NCBI RefSeq assembly: GCF_014117215.1
Contig: NZ_JACGXS010000013.1
Span: 1 to 64,000, forward strand
DNA: 64,000 bases
Direction of reading: 5' to 3'
DNA from: Stenotrophomonas tumulicola
GTDB taxonomy: Bacteria > Pseudomonadota > Gammaproteobacteria > Xanthomonadales > Xanthomonadaceae
Numbering within the stretch: position 1 is the stretch's first letter; the number at the start of each line of letters is the position of its first letter. The notes below the pieces were generated by a model. It worked only from the letters and a program-made list of their open reading frames with translations. It did no database searches and had not been told where the DNA came from. Shown one piece after another: positions 48,782 through 58,272 of this stretch. The position numbers and the translations under genes were made by a program.

Positions 48782-51700
48782 TCAGAACTTGTAGTTCAGG
48801 CCGAAGTACAGCTGCCGGCCGCTGTAGATGTTGGACAGCAGCCGGGCCTTGGTGTCGCCGCCCAGGTGGATGCGCTGCTCGGACTTGGTGGCATTGAGCA
48901 CCGAGGCGGTCAGCGTCAGGGACTCGGTCAGGTTGTACGCGGCGTTGAGGTCCAGCTGGTCGTAGGGCTCGGTGTACTGGGTCATGCCGTTGTTCAGCCC
49001 GCCCACCACTTCACCGCGACGGTTGTACGAGGCGCGCGCCAGAAACTTTTCGTTCTCGTAGAACACGGTCACGTTGGCCTGGTTCTTCGCGCTGCCGACC
49101 AGCGGCGAGGCGCCGATGTTTTCGCCATTGAGCACGATCGAAGCCAGGTTGGTGTCGTTGTAGGTGTAGTTGGCCTGCAGGCCCAGCCCGAAATCGAACG
49201 TGTACTGGCCGTAGACTTCCACGCCCTGCGACACGCCGTCACGGCCATTGGCCTGGGTGGAGTAGTTCTGCACCGTCACGGTTTCGCCGCCGACGGTCAT
49301 CTGCTGGTCGGCCACCACCGGTACGGTGAAGTTGTCCACGTCCTTGCGGAACAGGGCCACGCCGGCCACTGCGCCCGGCTGGAAGTAATACTCCAGGCCG
49401 AGGTCGTACTGCAGCGCTTCGAACGGCTCAAGTTCCTTGTTGCTGCCCGATCCGTACCAGCCCGGGGTGGTGGTGCCACCGGCCACGCGGCGGTCGTTGC
49501 TGTATTCCTCGCTGATGTAGTCCAGGCCGCCCGGGTAGGCGATGCTGGTGTAGCCCGGACGTGCGATCACCTTCGATGCCGCGCCACGCAGGACCAGCTT
49601 GTCGGTGATGTCCCAGGCGATGTTGAAGCTGGGCAGTACGTCGGTGTAGGTCTTGTCCAGCGAGGACTGCGTGTAGGTCTTCTCGCGCACGTCCTGGCGC
49701 ACGAAGCCGGATTCGCAGACCGTGCCGGCCGGCGGTGCCCCGGGCGGACAGGCCAGCGGATTGCCGTCCGGGCCATCGACGAAGTAGTCCATGAAGCGCT
49801 CGACCGAATCGCTGGAGGACGCGTGCTGCTTGGTCTGTACCAGGCGCACGCCCAGGTTGCCGCGCACCCGTTCGGTGCGGAAGTTGGCCTGGAAGTAGGT
49901 CGAGTAGATCTTTTCGTTGACGTCGTAGACGAAGTCCGGCTCGATGCGCTTCTGCATGCCGCCATAGCGATCGTTGAGGTAGGCCAGGTAGGCGGGGTAG
50001 TTGATGCCGGGCAGCACGTTGGCGTTGAAACCGCCGGCGATGTTGTCGATCGGGTTGGACAGGAAGAAGCCCGGCTGGGCCACGCTCTTTTCCGGGTCGG
50101 CGCAGTTGCCGGCCTGGTAGCGCGCCTCGTAGTCGTTCGGGTCAGCACCCTGGCAGGCCCAGTAGGTGTTGCCGGTATTGCGGTGGACCTTGCCGTCGCG
50201 GTACTTCACGCCGAACTGGAACGAGTCGATGAAGCCGCTTTCGAACAGGCGGGTGAAGTCGGCCTGGAAGTAGTTCTGTTCGATGCTGGTTTCGGTCCAC
50301 GACGAGTCGGTGGAGCCGGTATCGATCTCGGCGATGCCGGCCATCAACTGGTCCTGCAGGTCCGGCGAGAAGGTGGCCGACGGCGTGCCGGTCAGGTCCC
50401 ACGCGCTGTAGTTGTTGCCGGCCTGCCACACGCCATCCACCTGCCGGCGTGGCTTGGCCGACATGCGGAAGTTGATCGACGGGCCGCCTTCGGACCAGGT
50501 GCGGCCGCCCTTGAAGGTGACCTTGGACAGCGGGCTGATTTCCCAGTCCACGGTCAGGTCGCCGGTCTGCGACAGGGCCTTTTCGCGGCTGTAGGCGCCG
50601 CTCAGCTGCGGGGTGGGGATGGTGCAGTCATCCGGTCCCCAGCCGCCCGGGGGCAGGCCAGCGGCGGCGGCCTGGTCTTCGCTGCAGTAATAGGCCTTGC
50701 CGGCCAGTTTTTCATACTGTGCGCCGGTGACGATGCTGCCGCTGGAATCGAAGTCCATGCCGTTGACAAGGCGGCCACCGGCCCAGTTGCCATCGCCGTT
50801 GTAGCGGGCGATGTTCCATTCCGGGATCTTGGCCTGGTTGAGGGTGTAGTCGCCCTGCAGTTCGAAGCGGAAGTAGTTGGCGGTGATGGTGACGTTGTCG
50901 ACCGGCTTGAACTGGAAGGTCAACTGGCCGCCGGTGCGCTCGCGCTCCTCTTCGCGCACGCCGAAGTTCACCGACGTGGGCATGAAGAATTCGCTGTAGT
51001 TGTCGCCGGTCTGGTTGTTGAAGCCGGATTCGCCCCACCAGTAGTGGATGCCGTCCTGCCCCAGCGTGTTGCCGTAGGCATCCACCGCCTGGGTGCCGGC
51101 GCCATACCACTGGTAGTCGTCGACGGTGACTTCCATGCTGCGGTTGGTGCGCTTCTGCTTGGTCGCGCCGATCAGCACGCCGAAGCGTTCGTCCTTGCTG
51201 TGCCAGGCATACATCGCCGACATCTGCGGGTCCACGCCATCGCTGGTGTCGGAGGACACGCCTTCGATGTTGACGAAGCCGGAGTTGGCTTCCATGTCCA
51301 GCGGACGCCGGGTGTGCAGGATCACCGTGCCGCCGATGCCGCCCTCGTCGATCCGCGCTTCGGGCGACTTGAACAGCTCCGCGCTCTCCAGCATGTTCGA
51401 TGGCAGCAGGGTGTAATTGAACGAACGCGTGGCTTCGTCGTTGCTTTCCGAAGTGGCGATGTAGTTGCCATTCAACTGGGTCAGGGTGAGGTCGGCATCG
51501 AGGCCGCGCACGCTGACATTCTTGCCTTCGCCGCCGTCGCGGGTGATCACCACGCCGGGCACGCGCTGCAGCGCATCGGCGACGTTCTTGTCGGGGAACT
51601 TGCCGACGTCTTCGGCGGTGATGACTTCCACCACGGCATTGGCATCGCGCTTCTGCTGCAGGCTCTTTTCGATGGCGTAGCGGTAGCCGGTGACGTTGAC

Positions 51701-51877
51701 GCTGTCCAGCGTGGTGGCACTGGGCGAGGCGGGCGTGGACGCATCGGGGGTGGTGGCGGTGGTGGGCGGGGTGGCGTCCTGTGCGAAGACGCTGGCCGGC
51801 GCCACGCTGGTCGCCAGGGCAAACGCGATGGCCGCCGACAAGGTATGGCGCCCGTGCTTGTATGACATGTAGTTCAT
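48782..51877 (-). CDS. TonB-dependent outer-membrane receptor of the mannoside locus
   Basis: A 1031-residue receptor expected to import mannose-containing oligosaccharides using TonB energy. The signal peptide ends near SVFAQDAT. The plug domain has DSVNVTGYRYAIEKSLQQKR, FPDKNVADALQRVPGVVITR and VSVRGLDADLTLTQLNGN. The rest is a long beta-barrel ending QLYFGLNYKF with the terminal Phe. The ATG at 51875-51877 follows a strong GAGAGGGAGA site. It is divergent from the GH92 gene, and three candidate LacI-family sites lie between them. The substrate is inferred from the neighbouring mannosidases. Confidence 0.93.
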   Translation of the reverse strand: MNYMSYKHGRHTLSAAIAFALATSVAPASVFAQDATPPTTATTPDASTPASPSATTLDSVNVTGYRYAIEKSLQQKRDANAVVEVITAEDVGKFPDKNVADALQRVPGVVITRDGGEGKNVSVRGLDADLTLTQLNGNYIATSESNDEATRSFNYTLLPSNMLESAELFKSPEARIDEGGIGGTVILHTRRPLDMEANSGFVNIEGVSSDTSDGVDPQMSAMYAWHSKDERFGVLIGATKQKRTNRSMEVTVDDYQWYGAGTQAVDAYGNTLGQDGIHYWWGESGFNNQTGDNYSEFFMPTSVNFGVREEERERTGGQLTFQFKPVDNVTITANYFRFELQGDYTLNQAKIPEWNIARYNGDGNWAGGRLVNGMDFDSSGSIVTGAQYEKLAGKAYYCSEDQAAAAGLPPGGWGPDDCTIPTPQLSGAYSREKALSQTGDLTVDWEISPLSKVTFKGGRTWSEGGPSINFRMSAKPRRQVDGVWQAGNNYSAWDLTGTPSATFSPDLQDQLMAGIAEIDTGSTDSSWTETSIEQNYFQADFTRLFESGFIDSFQFGVKYRDGKVHRNTGNTYWACQGADPNDYEARYQAGNCADPEKSVAQPGFFLSNPIDNIAGGFNANVLPGINYPAYLAYLNDRYGGMQKRIEPDFVYDVNEKIYSTYFQANFRTERVRGNLGVRLVQTKQHASSSDSVERFMDYFVDGPDGNPLACPPGAPPAGTVCESGFVRQDVREKTYTQSSLDKTYTDVLPSFNIAWDITDKLVLRGAASKVIARPGYTSIAYPGGLDYISEEYSNDRRVAGGTTTPGWYGSGSNKELEPFEALQYDLGLEYYFQPGAVAGVALFRKDVDNFTVPVVADQQMTVGGETVTVQNYSTQANGRDGVSQGVEVYGQYTFDFGLGLQANYTYNDTNLASIVLNGENIGASPLVGSAKNQANVTVFYENEKFLARASYNRRGEVVGGLNNGMTQYTEPYDQLDLNAAYNLTESLTLTASVLNATKSEQRIHLGGDTKARLLSNIYSGRQLYFGLNYKF

Positions 51878-51920
51878 TCTCTCCCTCTCCTGGATCGAAC
51901 TGTTGGCTGATGCGGAATAC

Positions 51921-51934
51921 TTGAATCGATCTAA
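51921..51934. promoter_or_regulatory. Candidate LacI-family operator 1 (TonB-receptor side)
   Basis: TTGAATCGATCTAA matches the shared motif TTNRATCGATCTAM, with the palindromic core ATCGAT. It lies 44 bases upstream of the receptor start, where it could block the receptor promoter or its early elongation. Confidence 0.75.
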
Positions 51935-52030
51935 TGGATGAAGCCGACAACTCCAGCGTGGGGCAGGGGGACAGAGCGCCTGGTGGCTACACCGTCTGGC
52001 TCCGAACCCGGCAATCGTGACCGTTTGAAG

Positions 52031-52044
52031 TTGGATCGATCTAA
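52031..52044. promoter_or_regulatory. Candidate LacI-family operator 2 (middle of divergent region)
   Basis: TTGGATCGATCTAA is the most symmetric copy (GGATCGATC). It sits 110 bases from site 1 and 155 bases from site 3, spacings that would allow looping by a tetrameric repressor. Confidence 0.75.
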
Positions 52045-52185
52045 ACGATTGGCGCGCATTTTTTAGCACGCCCGGGCGCAACTGGCATGCTGCTCCGCAA
52101 TATGAAGGGTTTGTGAATGGCGCTGCCTCGACCGGCATCGCCATGTTGCGGCGCAGAATGCATCGGCCTGAACGTTCATGTTTAC

Positions 52186-52199
52186 TTCAATCGATCTAA
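52186..52199. promoter_or_regulatory. Candidate LacI-family operator 3 (GH92 side)
   Basis: TTCAATCGATCTAA lies about 100 bases upstream of the GH92 start. With sites 1 and 2 it makes three copies in the 424-bp divergent region 51878-52301, which contains no gene. Confidence 0.75.
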
Positions 52200-52301
52200 A
52201 TCAGCTGAAACAGCGATTTGGGGTCGCATGGCGCGTTGCTGCCGTGGGACGCCCGCGCGCTGGTTGCCGCTGCCTCACCGCCCGCCAAGGAGCCTGCGAA
52301 C

Positions 52302-54758
52302 GTGACCTTTCGACGCTGTTCATCCCTGCGCGCCACCACGCCGCTGGCCAGGCTGGCCTGCCTGTTCGCGCTGGCCGTGGTGCCCGTCCTGCATGCCGCG
52401 CCGGCCACGCTGGAGCGCGAGGTCAATACGTTCATCGGCAGCAAGGATGACGGCAACACGTTCCCGGGTGCCTCCGCCCCGTTCGGCCTGGTGCAGGTGA
52501 GCCCCATCGGCAGCCATTACGCCGGCTGGCGCTACGACGATGAGAAGATCCGCGGCTTCGGCCATTCGTTCCTGTCCGGCGCGGGCTGCTGGGAGCAGGG
52601 CGGGCAGGTGTCGGTGCTGCCGGTGACGGGGACCATCGGGCCGGGCGGGGATTTCGACACCGCCAGTTCGAAGGCGTTCGACCACAAGGTCTATGCATCG
52701 GCCTATACCCACGATGGCGAGATCGGCCAGGCCGGTTACTACCGCGTGCGCCTGACCGGCTACGGCGGCATCGATGCCGAGGCCACCGCGCGTACCCGCG
52801 CCGCCGCCGAACGCTATACCTTCGCGGCCGGGCAGCAGGAAGGGCACGTGCTGGTCAATGTCGGTCAGGCCAACGAACGCCATTCGGTGATCGGCAGCGT
52901 GGTGGACGTGGTGGGCGACCGTGCCGTGGAAGGCAAGCTGGTCACCAAGAGTTTCTGTGGTGGCCACCAGTACACCAGCTGGTTCCGCATCGAGTTCGAC
53001 CGCCCGTTCAAGGCATTCGGTACCTGGGGCGAAGAACGTGGCCTGCCTGGCGCGCGCCACAGCATGGAGGGCGAAACCAAGCCCAACGGGGCCTGGTTGA
53101 GTTTCGACCTGGCCGATGGCCGCGCCGTGACCGCCACCAGTGCGATCTCGCACGTGGATGCCGAAGGTGCGCGCAACAACCTGCGCAGCGAGGGCATGCA
53201 GGGCGACAAGCTGCTTGGCTTCGACCGCATGCGCGGCCTGGCCCAGGACGCCTGGCGCGAGGAACTGTCCACGGTGAAGCTGCAGGGTGGCAGCAAGGAT
53301 GATCGCACCGTGCTGTATACCGCGCTGTACCACGCGCTGCTGCAGCCGCTGACCGGCAGCGATGCCGATGGCCGCTACCGCGGTTACGACGATGCGATCC
53401 ACCGCGCCGACGGCTGGACCTACTACGAGTATTTCTCGCTGTGGGATACCTACCGCGCGCAGAACCAGTGGCTGGCGCTGACCCGTCCGCAGGTGGCGCG
53501 CGATATCGGCCGCACCCTGCTGGCTATCGATGCGCAGGGTGGCTGGTTGCCGCGCTGGGGCTATGCCAACTTCGAGACCAACATCATGACCGGCGATCCG
53601 GTAACGCCGTTCATGGCCGACCTGTGGCGCTTCGGTGCGCTGCAGGGACGCGAGGGCGAGGCGTGGTCGGCGTTGCGCCGCAATGCCTTCGACGTGCCGC
53701 CGCTCAACTCGCGGGCTGCCGGCCGTTCGGGCAACCCCACCTACCTGGACAAGGGCTACGTGGTGTACGACCGCGCGTTCCCATCGAAGGGCATGGACGT
53801 GGACCCGCACCATGGCGGTTCGGCGACACTGGAATACGCGCTGGCCGACTGCGCGCTGGCACAGATGGCCGATGGCCTGGGCCACGCCGATGACGCGGCG
53901 GTGCTGCGCCAGCGCGGCCGCAACTGGCGCAACGTGTGGGACGCTTCGGTGCGCGATGCGGAGACCGGGTTCACCGGCTTCCCGCGTCCACGCACCGAGG
54001 GCGAGCAGTGGTATACCCCGTCCGACGGCCATTACAGCCCGCGCTCGCACCATGGTTTCCACGAAGGCACCGCCTGGCAGTACCAGTGGCTGGTGCAGCA
54101 GGACGTGCCCGGGCTGGTGGAAGCGATGCATGGCCGCGAGCAGGCCGGCAAGCGCCTGGATACGTTCTTCGCGATGGATGCGCTGCTGGCCGATCCGCTG
54201 CAGGCCGCGCGCCGCGAATGGGTGGTCGGGCCGTACAGCTATTACAACCAGTACCGCTACAACCCGAACAACGAGCCGGACCTGCATGCGCCGTGGATGT
54301 ATACGCTGATCGGCCAGCCGTGGAAGACCGCCGCGGTGGTGCGGGCCGCGCAGCAGTTGTTCACCAATGCGCCCAATGGCGTTACCGGCAACGACGACCT
54401 GGGCACGATGTCGGCCTGGTACCTGTTCAGTGCGCTGGGCCTGTACCCGGCGGTGCCGGGCAGCGGCCAGTTCCTGCTGCACGCGCCGCGCTTCGCCAAG
54501 GTGGATGTCGCATTGGGCAATGGCCGGCAGCTGACGCTGCGTGCGCCGGGCGCCGATGGCCGCACCCTGCAGTACGTGCAGGACGTGCGCGTGGATGGGA
54601 AGGCGCAGGCCGCGGTATGGCTGGACTGGGAGACGTTGCGCGATGGCGCCAGCATCCAGTGGACGCTGGGTTCGCAGGCGCCGGAACAGGGCTGGGGCAC
54701 CGCCACGCAGGACCTGCCGGTGTCGTTCTGCGCCGCCCCGGGCAGCGTGCTGCAATGA
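52302..54758 (+). CDS. GH92 family alpha-mannosidase, exported
   Basis: This 818-residue enzyme cleaves alpha-mannosides, most often alpha-1,2 links of N-glycans or mannan. The GTG start at 52302 follows AAGGAG and is followed by a signal sequence (ATTPLARLACLFALAVVPVL). Family blocks are VNTFIGSKDDGNTFPGASAP, GFGHSFLSGAGC, YFSLWDTYRAQNQWLALT, and near the C terminus GNDDLGTMSAWYLFSALGLY. The last is the strongest GH92 signature. It is divergent from the TonB receptor, as in other carbohydrate loci of Xanthomonadales. Location is probably periplasmic. Confidence 0.93.
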   Translation: MTFRRCSSLRATTPLARLACLFALAVVPVLHAAPATLEREVNTFIGSKDDGNTFPGASAPFGLVQVSPIGSHYAGWRYDDEKIRGFGHSFLSGAGCWEQGGQVSVLPVTGTIGPGGDFDTASSKAFDHKVYASAYTHDGEIGQAGYYRVRLTGYGGIDAEATARTRAAAERYTFAAGQQEGHVLVNVGQANERHSVIGSVVDVVGDRAVEGKLVTKSFCGGHQYTSWFRIEFDRPFKAFGTWGEERGLPGARHSMEGETKPNGAWLSFDLADGRAVTATSAISHVDAEGARNNLRSEGMQGDKLLGFDRMRGLAQDAWREELSTVKLQGGSKDDRTVLYTALYHALLQPLTGSDADGRYRGYDDAIHRADGWTYYEYFSLWDTYRAQNQWLALTRPQVARDIGRTLLAIDAQGGWLPRWGYANFETNIMTGDPVTPFMADLWRFGALQGREGEAWSALRRNAFDVPPLNSRAAGRSGNPTYLDKGYVVYDRAFPSKGMDVDPHHGGSATLEYALADCALAQMADGLGHADDAAVLRQRGRNWRNVWDASVRDAETGFTGFPRPRTEGEQWYTPSDGHYSPRSHHGFHEGTAWQYQWLVQQDVPGLVEAMHGREQAGKRLDTFFAMDALLADPLQAARREWVVGPYSYYNQYRYNPNNEPDLHAPWMYTLIGQPWKTAAVVRAAQQLFTNAPNGVTGNDDLGTMSAWYLFSALGLYPAVPGSGQFLLHAPRFAKVDVALGNGRQLTLRAPGADGRTLQYVQDVRVDGKAQAAVWLDWETLRDGASIQWTLGSQAPEQGWGTATQDLPVSFCAAPGSVLQ

Positions 54759-54811
54759 TCCATTGCCGGATATGCGCGACGGTTGCCAGTGGCACGGCGG
54801 GCTGCGCCCGT

Positions 54812-54817
54812 TATGAT
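54812..54817 (+). promoter_or_regulatory. Possible -10 of the LacI-type regulator gene
   Basis: TATGAT lies 36 bases before the regulator start, in the 94-bp gap after the GH92 gene. No clear -35 is at the right distance, so this is tentative. The site motif seen upstream of GH92 does not occur here. Confidence 0.35.
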
Positions 54818-54852
54818 TCAGGCACTTCCCCCAGCGCAGGGTACATCCCAGC

Positions 54853-55908
54853 ATGAATGACGCCACCAGCACGAAGCCGCCGCGCAAGGGGGGAGACCGC
54901 GCGGTCACGGTGACCGACATCGCCAATGCGATCGGCGTATCGCGGGCGACCGTGTCGCTGGTGCTGCGCGGCAGCCCGCTGGTGAACGTCGATACGCGTG
55001 CGCGGGTGGAAGCGGAACTGCGGCGCCAGCGCTACGTCTACAACCGCGCGGCGGCCAACCTGCGCCGGCGCACGTCATCCAGCGTGGCGCTGGTGATCAA
55101 CGACCTGTCCAACCCGTTCTTCGCCGAGTTTGCCGCCGGGGTGGACGAGGCGCTGGGTGAGCAGGGTTACGTGACGCTGCTGGGCAGCACCGGCGAATCG
55201 CCGCAACGCCAGCAGGCGGTGCTGGGCACGCTGATGGAGCACACGCCTGCCGGGATGATCCTGTCGCCGGCCGAAGGCAGCGATGCGACCGAGGTGCGCC
55301 AGGCCCTGGGTCCGACCGCCAACGTGCTGCTGTTCAACCGTACGATGGACGGCGCCGACTGGGATTTCCTGTCGCTGGACAACCAGCAGGGGGCCTACCT
55401 GGCCACCCGCCACCTGATCGAACGCGGCCACCGCGATATTGCCTTCTTCGGCGGCCACGCCGCGTCCAGTTCCTGCGCGCAGCGACGCGCCGGTTACCAG
55501 CAGGCGTTGGCCGAGGCCGGGCTGGCGGTGTCGCCGCAGTGGCTGATCGAATCGGCGCCCAACCGCCTGGAAGCGGCCACGCGGGTGGACGAGCTGTTTG
55601 CCGATGGCCTGCGCCCGAGTGCGGCGGTCTGCTACAACGATACCGTCGCGCTGGGGCTGATGCTGGGCCTGACCTCGCGCGGGATCCGCCCGGGTGGCGA
55701 TTTCGCCGTCACCGGCTTCGATGACATTCCAGAATCCGCCGTTGCGGTGCCGCCGCTGACCACGCTGACCGTGGATCCGCGCGCACGCGGACGGCAAGCC
55801 GCCGAACTGCTGCTGCAACGCGTGCAATCGCCCGATGCGCCGCCACGGCAGACCGTTGCCCCGCTGCAACTGCGTATCCGCGAAAGCAGCGCAGCACGCC
55901 CGACCTGA
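54853..55908 (+). CDS. LacI-family repressor of the mannoside locus
   Basis: This 351-residue protein has the N-terminal LacI helix-turn-helix VTVTDIANAIGVSRATVSLV and hinge RAAANLRRRTSS. The periplasmic-binding-like sensing domain has VALVINDLSNPFFAEFAAGV, HLIERGHRDIAFFGG and VTGFDDIPESAVAVPPLTTL. It sits between the GH92 gene and the permease gene. The ATCGAT-centred sites at 51921, 52031, 52186 and 57306 are the natural candidates for its operators. Mannose or a derived sugar is the likely inducer, by context. Confidence 0.93.
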   Translation: MNDATSTKPPRKGGDRAVTVTDIANAIGVSRATVSLVLRGSPLVNVDTRARVEAELRRQRYVYNRAAANLRRRTSSSVALVINDLSNPFFAEFAAGVDEALGEQGYVTLLGSTGESPQRQQAVLGTLMEHTPAGMILSPAEGSDATEVRQALGPTANVLLFNRTMDGADWDFLSLDNQQGAYLATRHLIERGHRDIAFFGGHAASSSCAQRRAGYQQALAEAGLAVSPQWLIESAPNRLEAATRVDELFADGLRPSAAVCYNDTVALGLMLGLTSRGIRPGGDFAVTGFDDIPESAVAVPPLTTLTVDPRARGRQAAELLLQRVQSPDAPPRQTVAPLQLRIRESSAARPT

Positions 55909-55952
55909 CTTCCTTCCCCATTGAACCTACGCGCATTGAGGCGCGACCCCGC

Positions 55953-57269
55953 ATGCCGATCTCATCAACGCCCCGCCTGAATCCCACGCCCGGAAGTGGC
56001 GCACCGACGGTCAACAATCGCGTCGCGCTGGCGGTGGCCACCACGATCTTCTTCATGTGGGGCTTCCTGACCTGCCTCAACGACATCCTGATCCCGCACC
56101 TGAAAGCGGTGTTCGAGCTGAACTATGCGCGCGCGATGCTGGTGCAGTTCACGTTCTTCGGCGCCTACTTCCTGATGTCGATGCCGGCCGGTCGGCTGGT
56201 CGCGCACCTGGGCTACAAGAAAGGCATCGTTGCCGGGCTGCTGATTGCCGGCGTGGGCGCGCTGGGCTTCTGGCCCGCCGCCGAACTGCGCCAGTACGAA
56301 GCCTTCCTGGGCGCGTTGTTCGTGCTGGCCAGCGGCATCACCGTGCTGCAGGTAGCGGCCAATCCGTACGTTGCGCTGCTGGGACCGGTGGAGACCAGCT
56401 CCAGCCGGTTGACGCTGGCACAGGCCCTGAACTCGCTGGGCACGGCGATCGCACCGATCTTCGGCGGCATGCTGATCCTGGCCAACACGGTCAAGAGCGC
56501 CGATGAGATCGAGCTGTTGCCGCTGGCCGAGCAGGCGGCTTACCGTGCGGCCGAAGCGCAGTCGGTGCAGGGTCCGTACATCGGGCTGGCGATCGCGCTG
56601 GTGCTGCTGGCGCTGTTCGTCTACCTGTTCCGCCTGCCGACGCTGAGCGAGAACACCGAAAAGGTGGATGACGGCCACAAGGTGGGGTATGGCGCCGCGC
56701 TGCGCCACCGCCACCTGCTGTTCGCCGTGCTGGGCATCTTCTTCTATGTCGGTGCCGAAGTGTCCATCGGCAGCTTCCTGGTGAACTACCTGTCGATGCC
56801 GACCATCGGTGGCTTCAGCGAGAAGGAAGCCACGCACTATGTGTCGGCCTACTGGACCATGGCCATGATCGGCCGCTTCGCCGGTTCGGCGCTGTTGGCG
56901 CGCTATTCGCCACGGCACATGCTGGCCCTGTTCGCTACCGTCAACGTGCTGCTGCTGGGTACCACCATGGCCAGTTCCGGGCAGGTCGCGCTGTACTCGG
57001 TGGTGGCCATCGGCCTGTTCAATTCCATCATGTTCCCGACCATCTTCGCGCTGGGCATCGAACGCCTGGGGCCGCTGACCAACAAGGCGTCCAGCCTGCT
57101 GATCATGGCCATCGTCGGTGGCGCGCTGGTGCCGTACCTGCAGGGCGTGCTGGCCGACCATATCGGCCTGCAGCCGAGCTTCATCCTGCCGCTGCTGTGC
57201 TACGGCTACATCATCTTCTTCGGCCTGTCAGGCGCCCGCCTGCCCGCCAACACACCCCAGGGAGGCTGA
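55953..57269 (+). CDS. FucP/GluP-type sugar permease (MFS)
   Basis: This 438-residue protein has twelve helices and the FucP-family blocks ATTIFFMWGFLTCLNDILIP, FFGAYFLMSMPAGRLVAHLG, LQVAANPYVALLGP and LALGIERLGPLTNKASSLLI. Relatives import fucose, glucose/galactose or N-acetylglucosamine with protons. Here the cargo is probably free mannose released in the periplasm. It lies 44 bases after the regulator gene and 7 bases before the kinase start, so the genes are co-transcribed. Confidence 0.92.
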   Translation: MPISSTPRLNPTPGSGAPTVNNRVALAVATTIFFMWGFLTCLNDILIPHLKAVFELNYARAMLVQFTFFGAYFLMSMPAGRLVAHLGYKKGIVAGLLIAGVGALGFWPAAELRQYEAFLGALFVLASGITVLQVAANPYVALLGPVETSSSRLTLAQALNSLGTAIAPIFGGMLILANTVKSADEIELLPLAEQAAYRAAEAQSVQGPYIGLAIALVLLALFVYLFRLPTLSENTEKVDDGHKVGYGAALRHRHLLFAVLGIFFYVGAEVSIGSFLVNYLSMPTIGGFSEKEATHYVSAYWTMAMIGRFAGSALLARYSPRHMLALFATVNVLLLGTTMASSGQVALYSVVAIGLFNSIMFPTIFALGIERLGPLTNKASSLLIMAIVGGALVPYLQGVLADHIGLQPSFILPLLCYGYIIFFGLSGARLPANTPQGG

Positions 57270-57276
57270 GCCAGGG

Positions 57277-58272
57277 ATGGGCAGCATTGTTTGTTTCGGC
57301 GAGATTTTGATCGATCTACTAGCTCAACCGCCGGCTTCCCCGGAGCAGCCGCGGGCGTTCCTGCAGTACGCCGGTGGTGCCCCGGCCAACGTTGCGGTGG
57401 CCGCCGCGCGGCTGGGCGTGGATACCCAGTTCGTCGGCATGCTGGGCCGCGACATGTTTGGTGATTTCCTCGCCGACAGCCTGCAGCAGCAGGGGGTCGG
57501 CACCGACTTCATTGCCCGCACCGATGCGGCCAAGACCGCGCTGGCGTTCGTGGCGCTGGACGCGCAGGGCGAGCGCAGTTTCAGCTTCTACCGCCCGCCC
57601 GCGGCGGACCTGCTGTTCCGTGCCACGCATTTCCAGCCGGCCTGCTTTTCCCAGGCCAGTTGTTTCCATGTGTGCTCCAACAGCCTGACCGAAGCGGACA
57701 TCGCACGGACCACCTACGAGGGCATGCGGCGGGCCCGCGCGGCAGGCGCGCTGGTCAGCCTGGACCTCAACCTGCGCCCGGCGTTGTGGCCGGCAGGCAG
57801 CGACCCGCTGCCGTGGCTGTGGCAGGCGCTGGAGCTGGCCGACGTGGTCAAGCTGTCGCGCGAGGAGCTGGATTTCCTGGCCGCGCCGTTGGGCACGGAC
57901 GGGGCAGAGCAGGTGCTGCAGCGGCTGCTTGCCGCGCAGGCACGCTGGGTGGTGGTCACCGACGGTGCCGCGCCGTTGCAGTGGCGCACGCGCGAGGGCC
58001 ATGGCCAGGCGGCCAGCTTCCGCGTGCCGATGGTGGACAGCACCGCGGCAGGCGATGCCTTCGTTGGCGGCCTGCTGACCGCGCTGGTGGAACGCGGCGT
58101 GGATGCCGCCGGACTGCCGGCATTCTGTACCGATGTCGCCGCGATGACCGACGTGCTGCGCTTCGGCGCGGCGGTGGGCGCGCTGGCGGTGACCCGCAAG
58201 GGCGCCTTCGCCGCGATGCCCACGCGCGGCGAAGTCGATGCGCTGCTGCTGCAACCACAGGAATCGCACTGA
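57277..58272 (+). CDS. PfkB-family sugar kinase, probable fructokinase
   Basis: This 331-residue ribokinase-type enzyme has VCFGEILIDLLAQ, the sugar-binding FLQYAGGAPANVAVAAARLG, and the ATP and catalytic signature DSTAAGDAFVGGLLTALV with the base Asp. The pattern fits bacterial fructokinases. With the epimerase downstream, the likely reaction is fructose to fructose-6-phosphate. GGAGG lies well placed before ATG 57277. Codons 10-15 use rare CTA codons where the operator-like sequence lies, unlike the GC-rich codons around them. Confidence 0.9.
   Translation: MGSIVCFGEILIDLLAQPPASPEQPRAFLQYAGGAPANVAVAAARLGVDTQFVGMLGRDMFGDFLADSLQQQGVGTDFIARTDAAKTALAFVALDAQGERSFSFYRPPAADLLFRATHFQPACFSQASCFHVCSNSLTEADIARTTYEGMRRARAAGALVSLDLNLRPALWPAGSDPLPWLWQALELADVVKLSREELDFLAAPLGTDGAEQVLQRLLAAQARWVVVTDGAAPLQWRTREGHGQAASFRVPMVDSTAAGDAFVGGLLTALVERGVDAAGLPAFCTDVAAMTDVLRFGAAVGALAVTRKGAFAAMPTRGEVDALLLQPQESH
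57306..57319. promoter_or_regulatory. Candidate LacI-family operator 4, inside the kinase gene
   Basis: TTTGATCGATCTAC matches the upstream sites at nearly every defined position, although it lies within codons 10-15 of the kinase gene. The codons it forces (ATT TTG ATC GAT CTA CTA) include two CTA, which are rare here. Retention of an A+T-rich site in a GC-rich gene suggests selection for protein binding. Confidence 0.6.

Noticed and set aside
48385-48897. Four similar small frames with 85-base offsets
   Set aside because: They are translations of the tandem REP array, not a repeat protein family.
48725-51865. 1046-aa plus-strand open frame opposite the TonB receptor
   Set aside because: Starts inside the REP array and has the composition of a shadow frame; the receptor on the minus strand shows a signal peptide, plug and barrel.
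52320-54926. 868-aa antisense open frame opposite GH92
   Set aside because: No domain features; the GH92 signature is on the plus strand.
57660-58270. N-terminal extension of the epimerase running through the kinase gene
   Set aside because: The extension is an out-of-frame shadow; ATG 58272 overlaps the kinase stop and gives the conserved N terminus.
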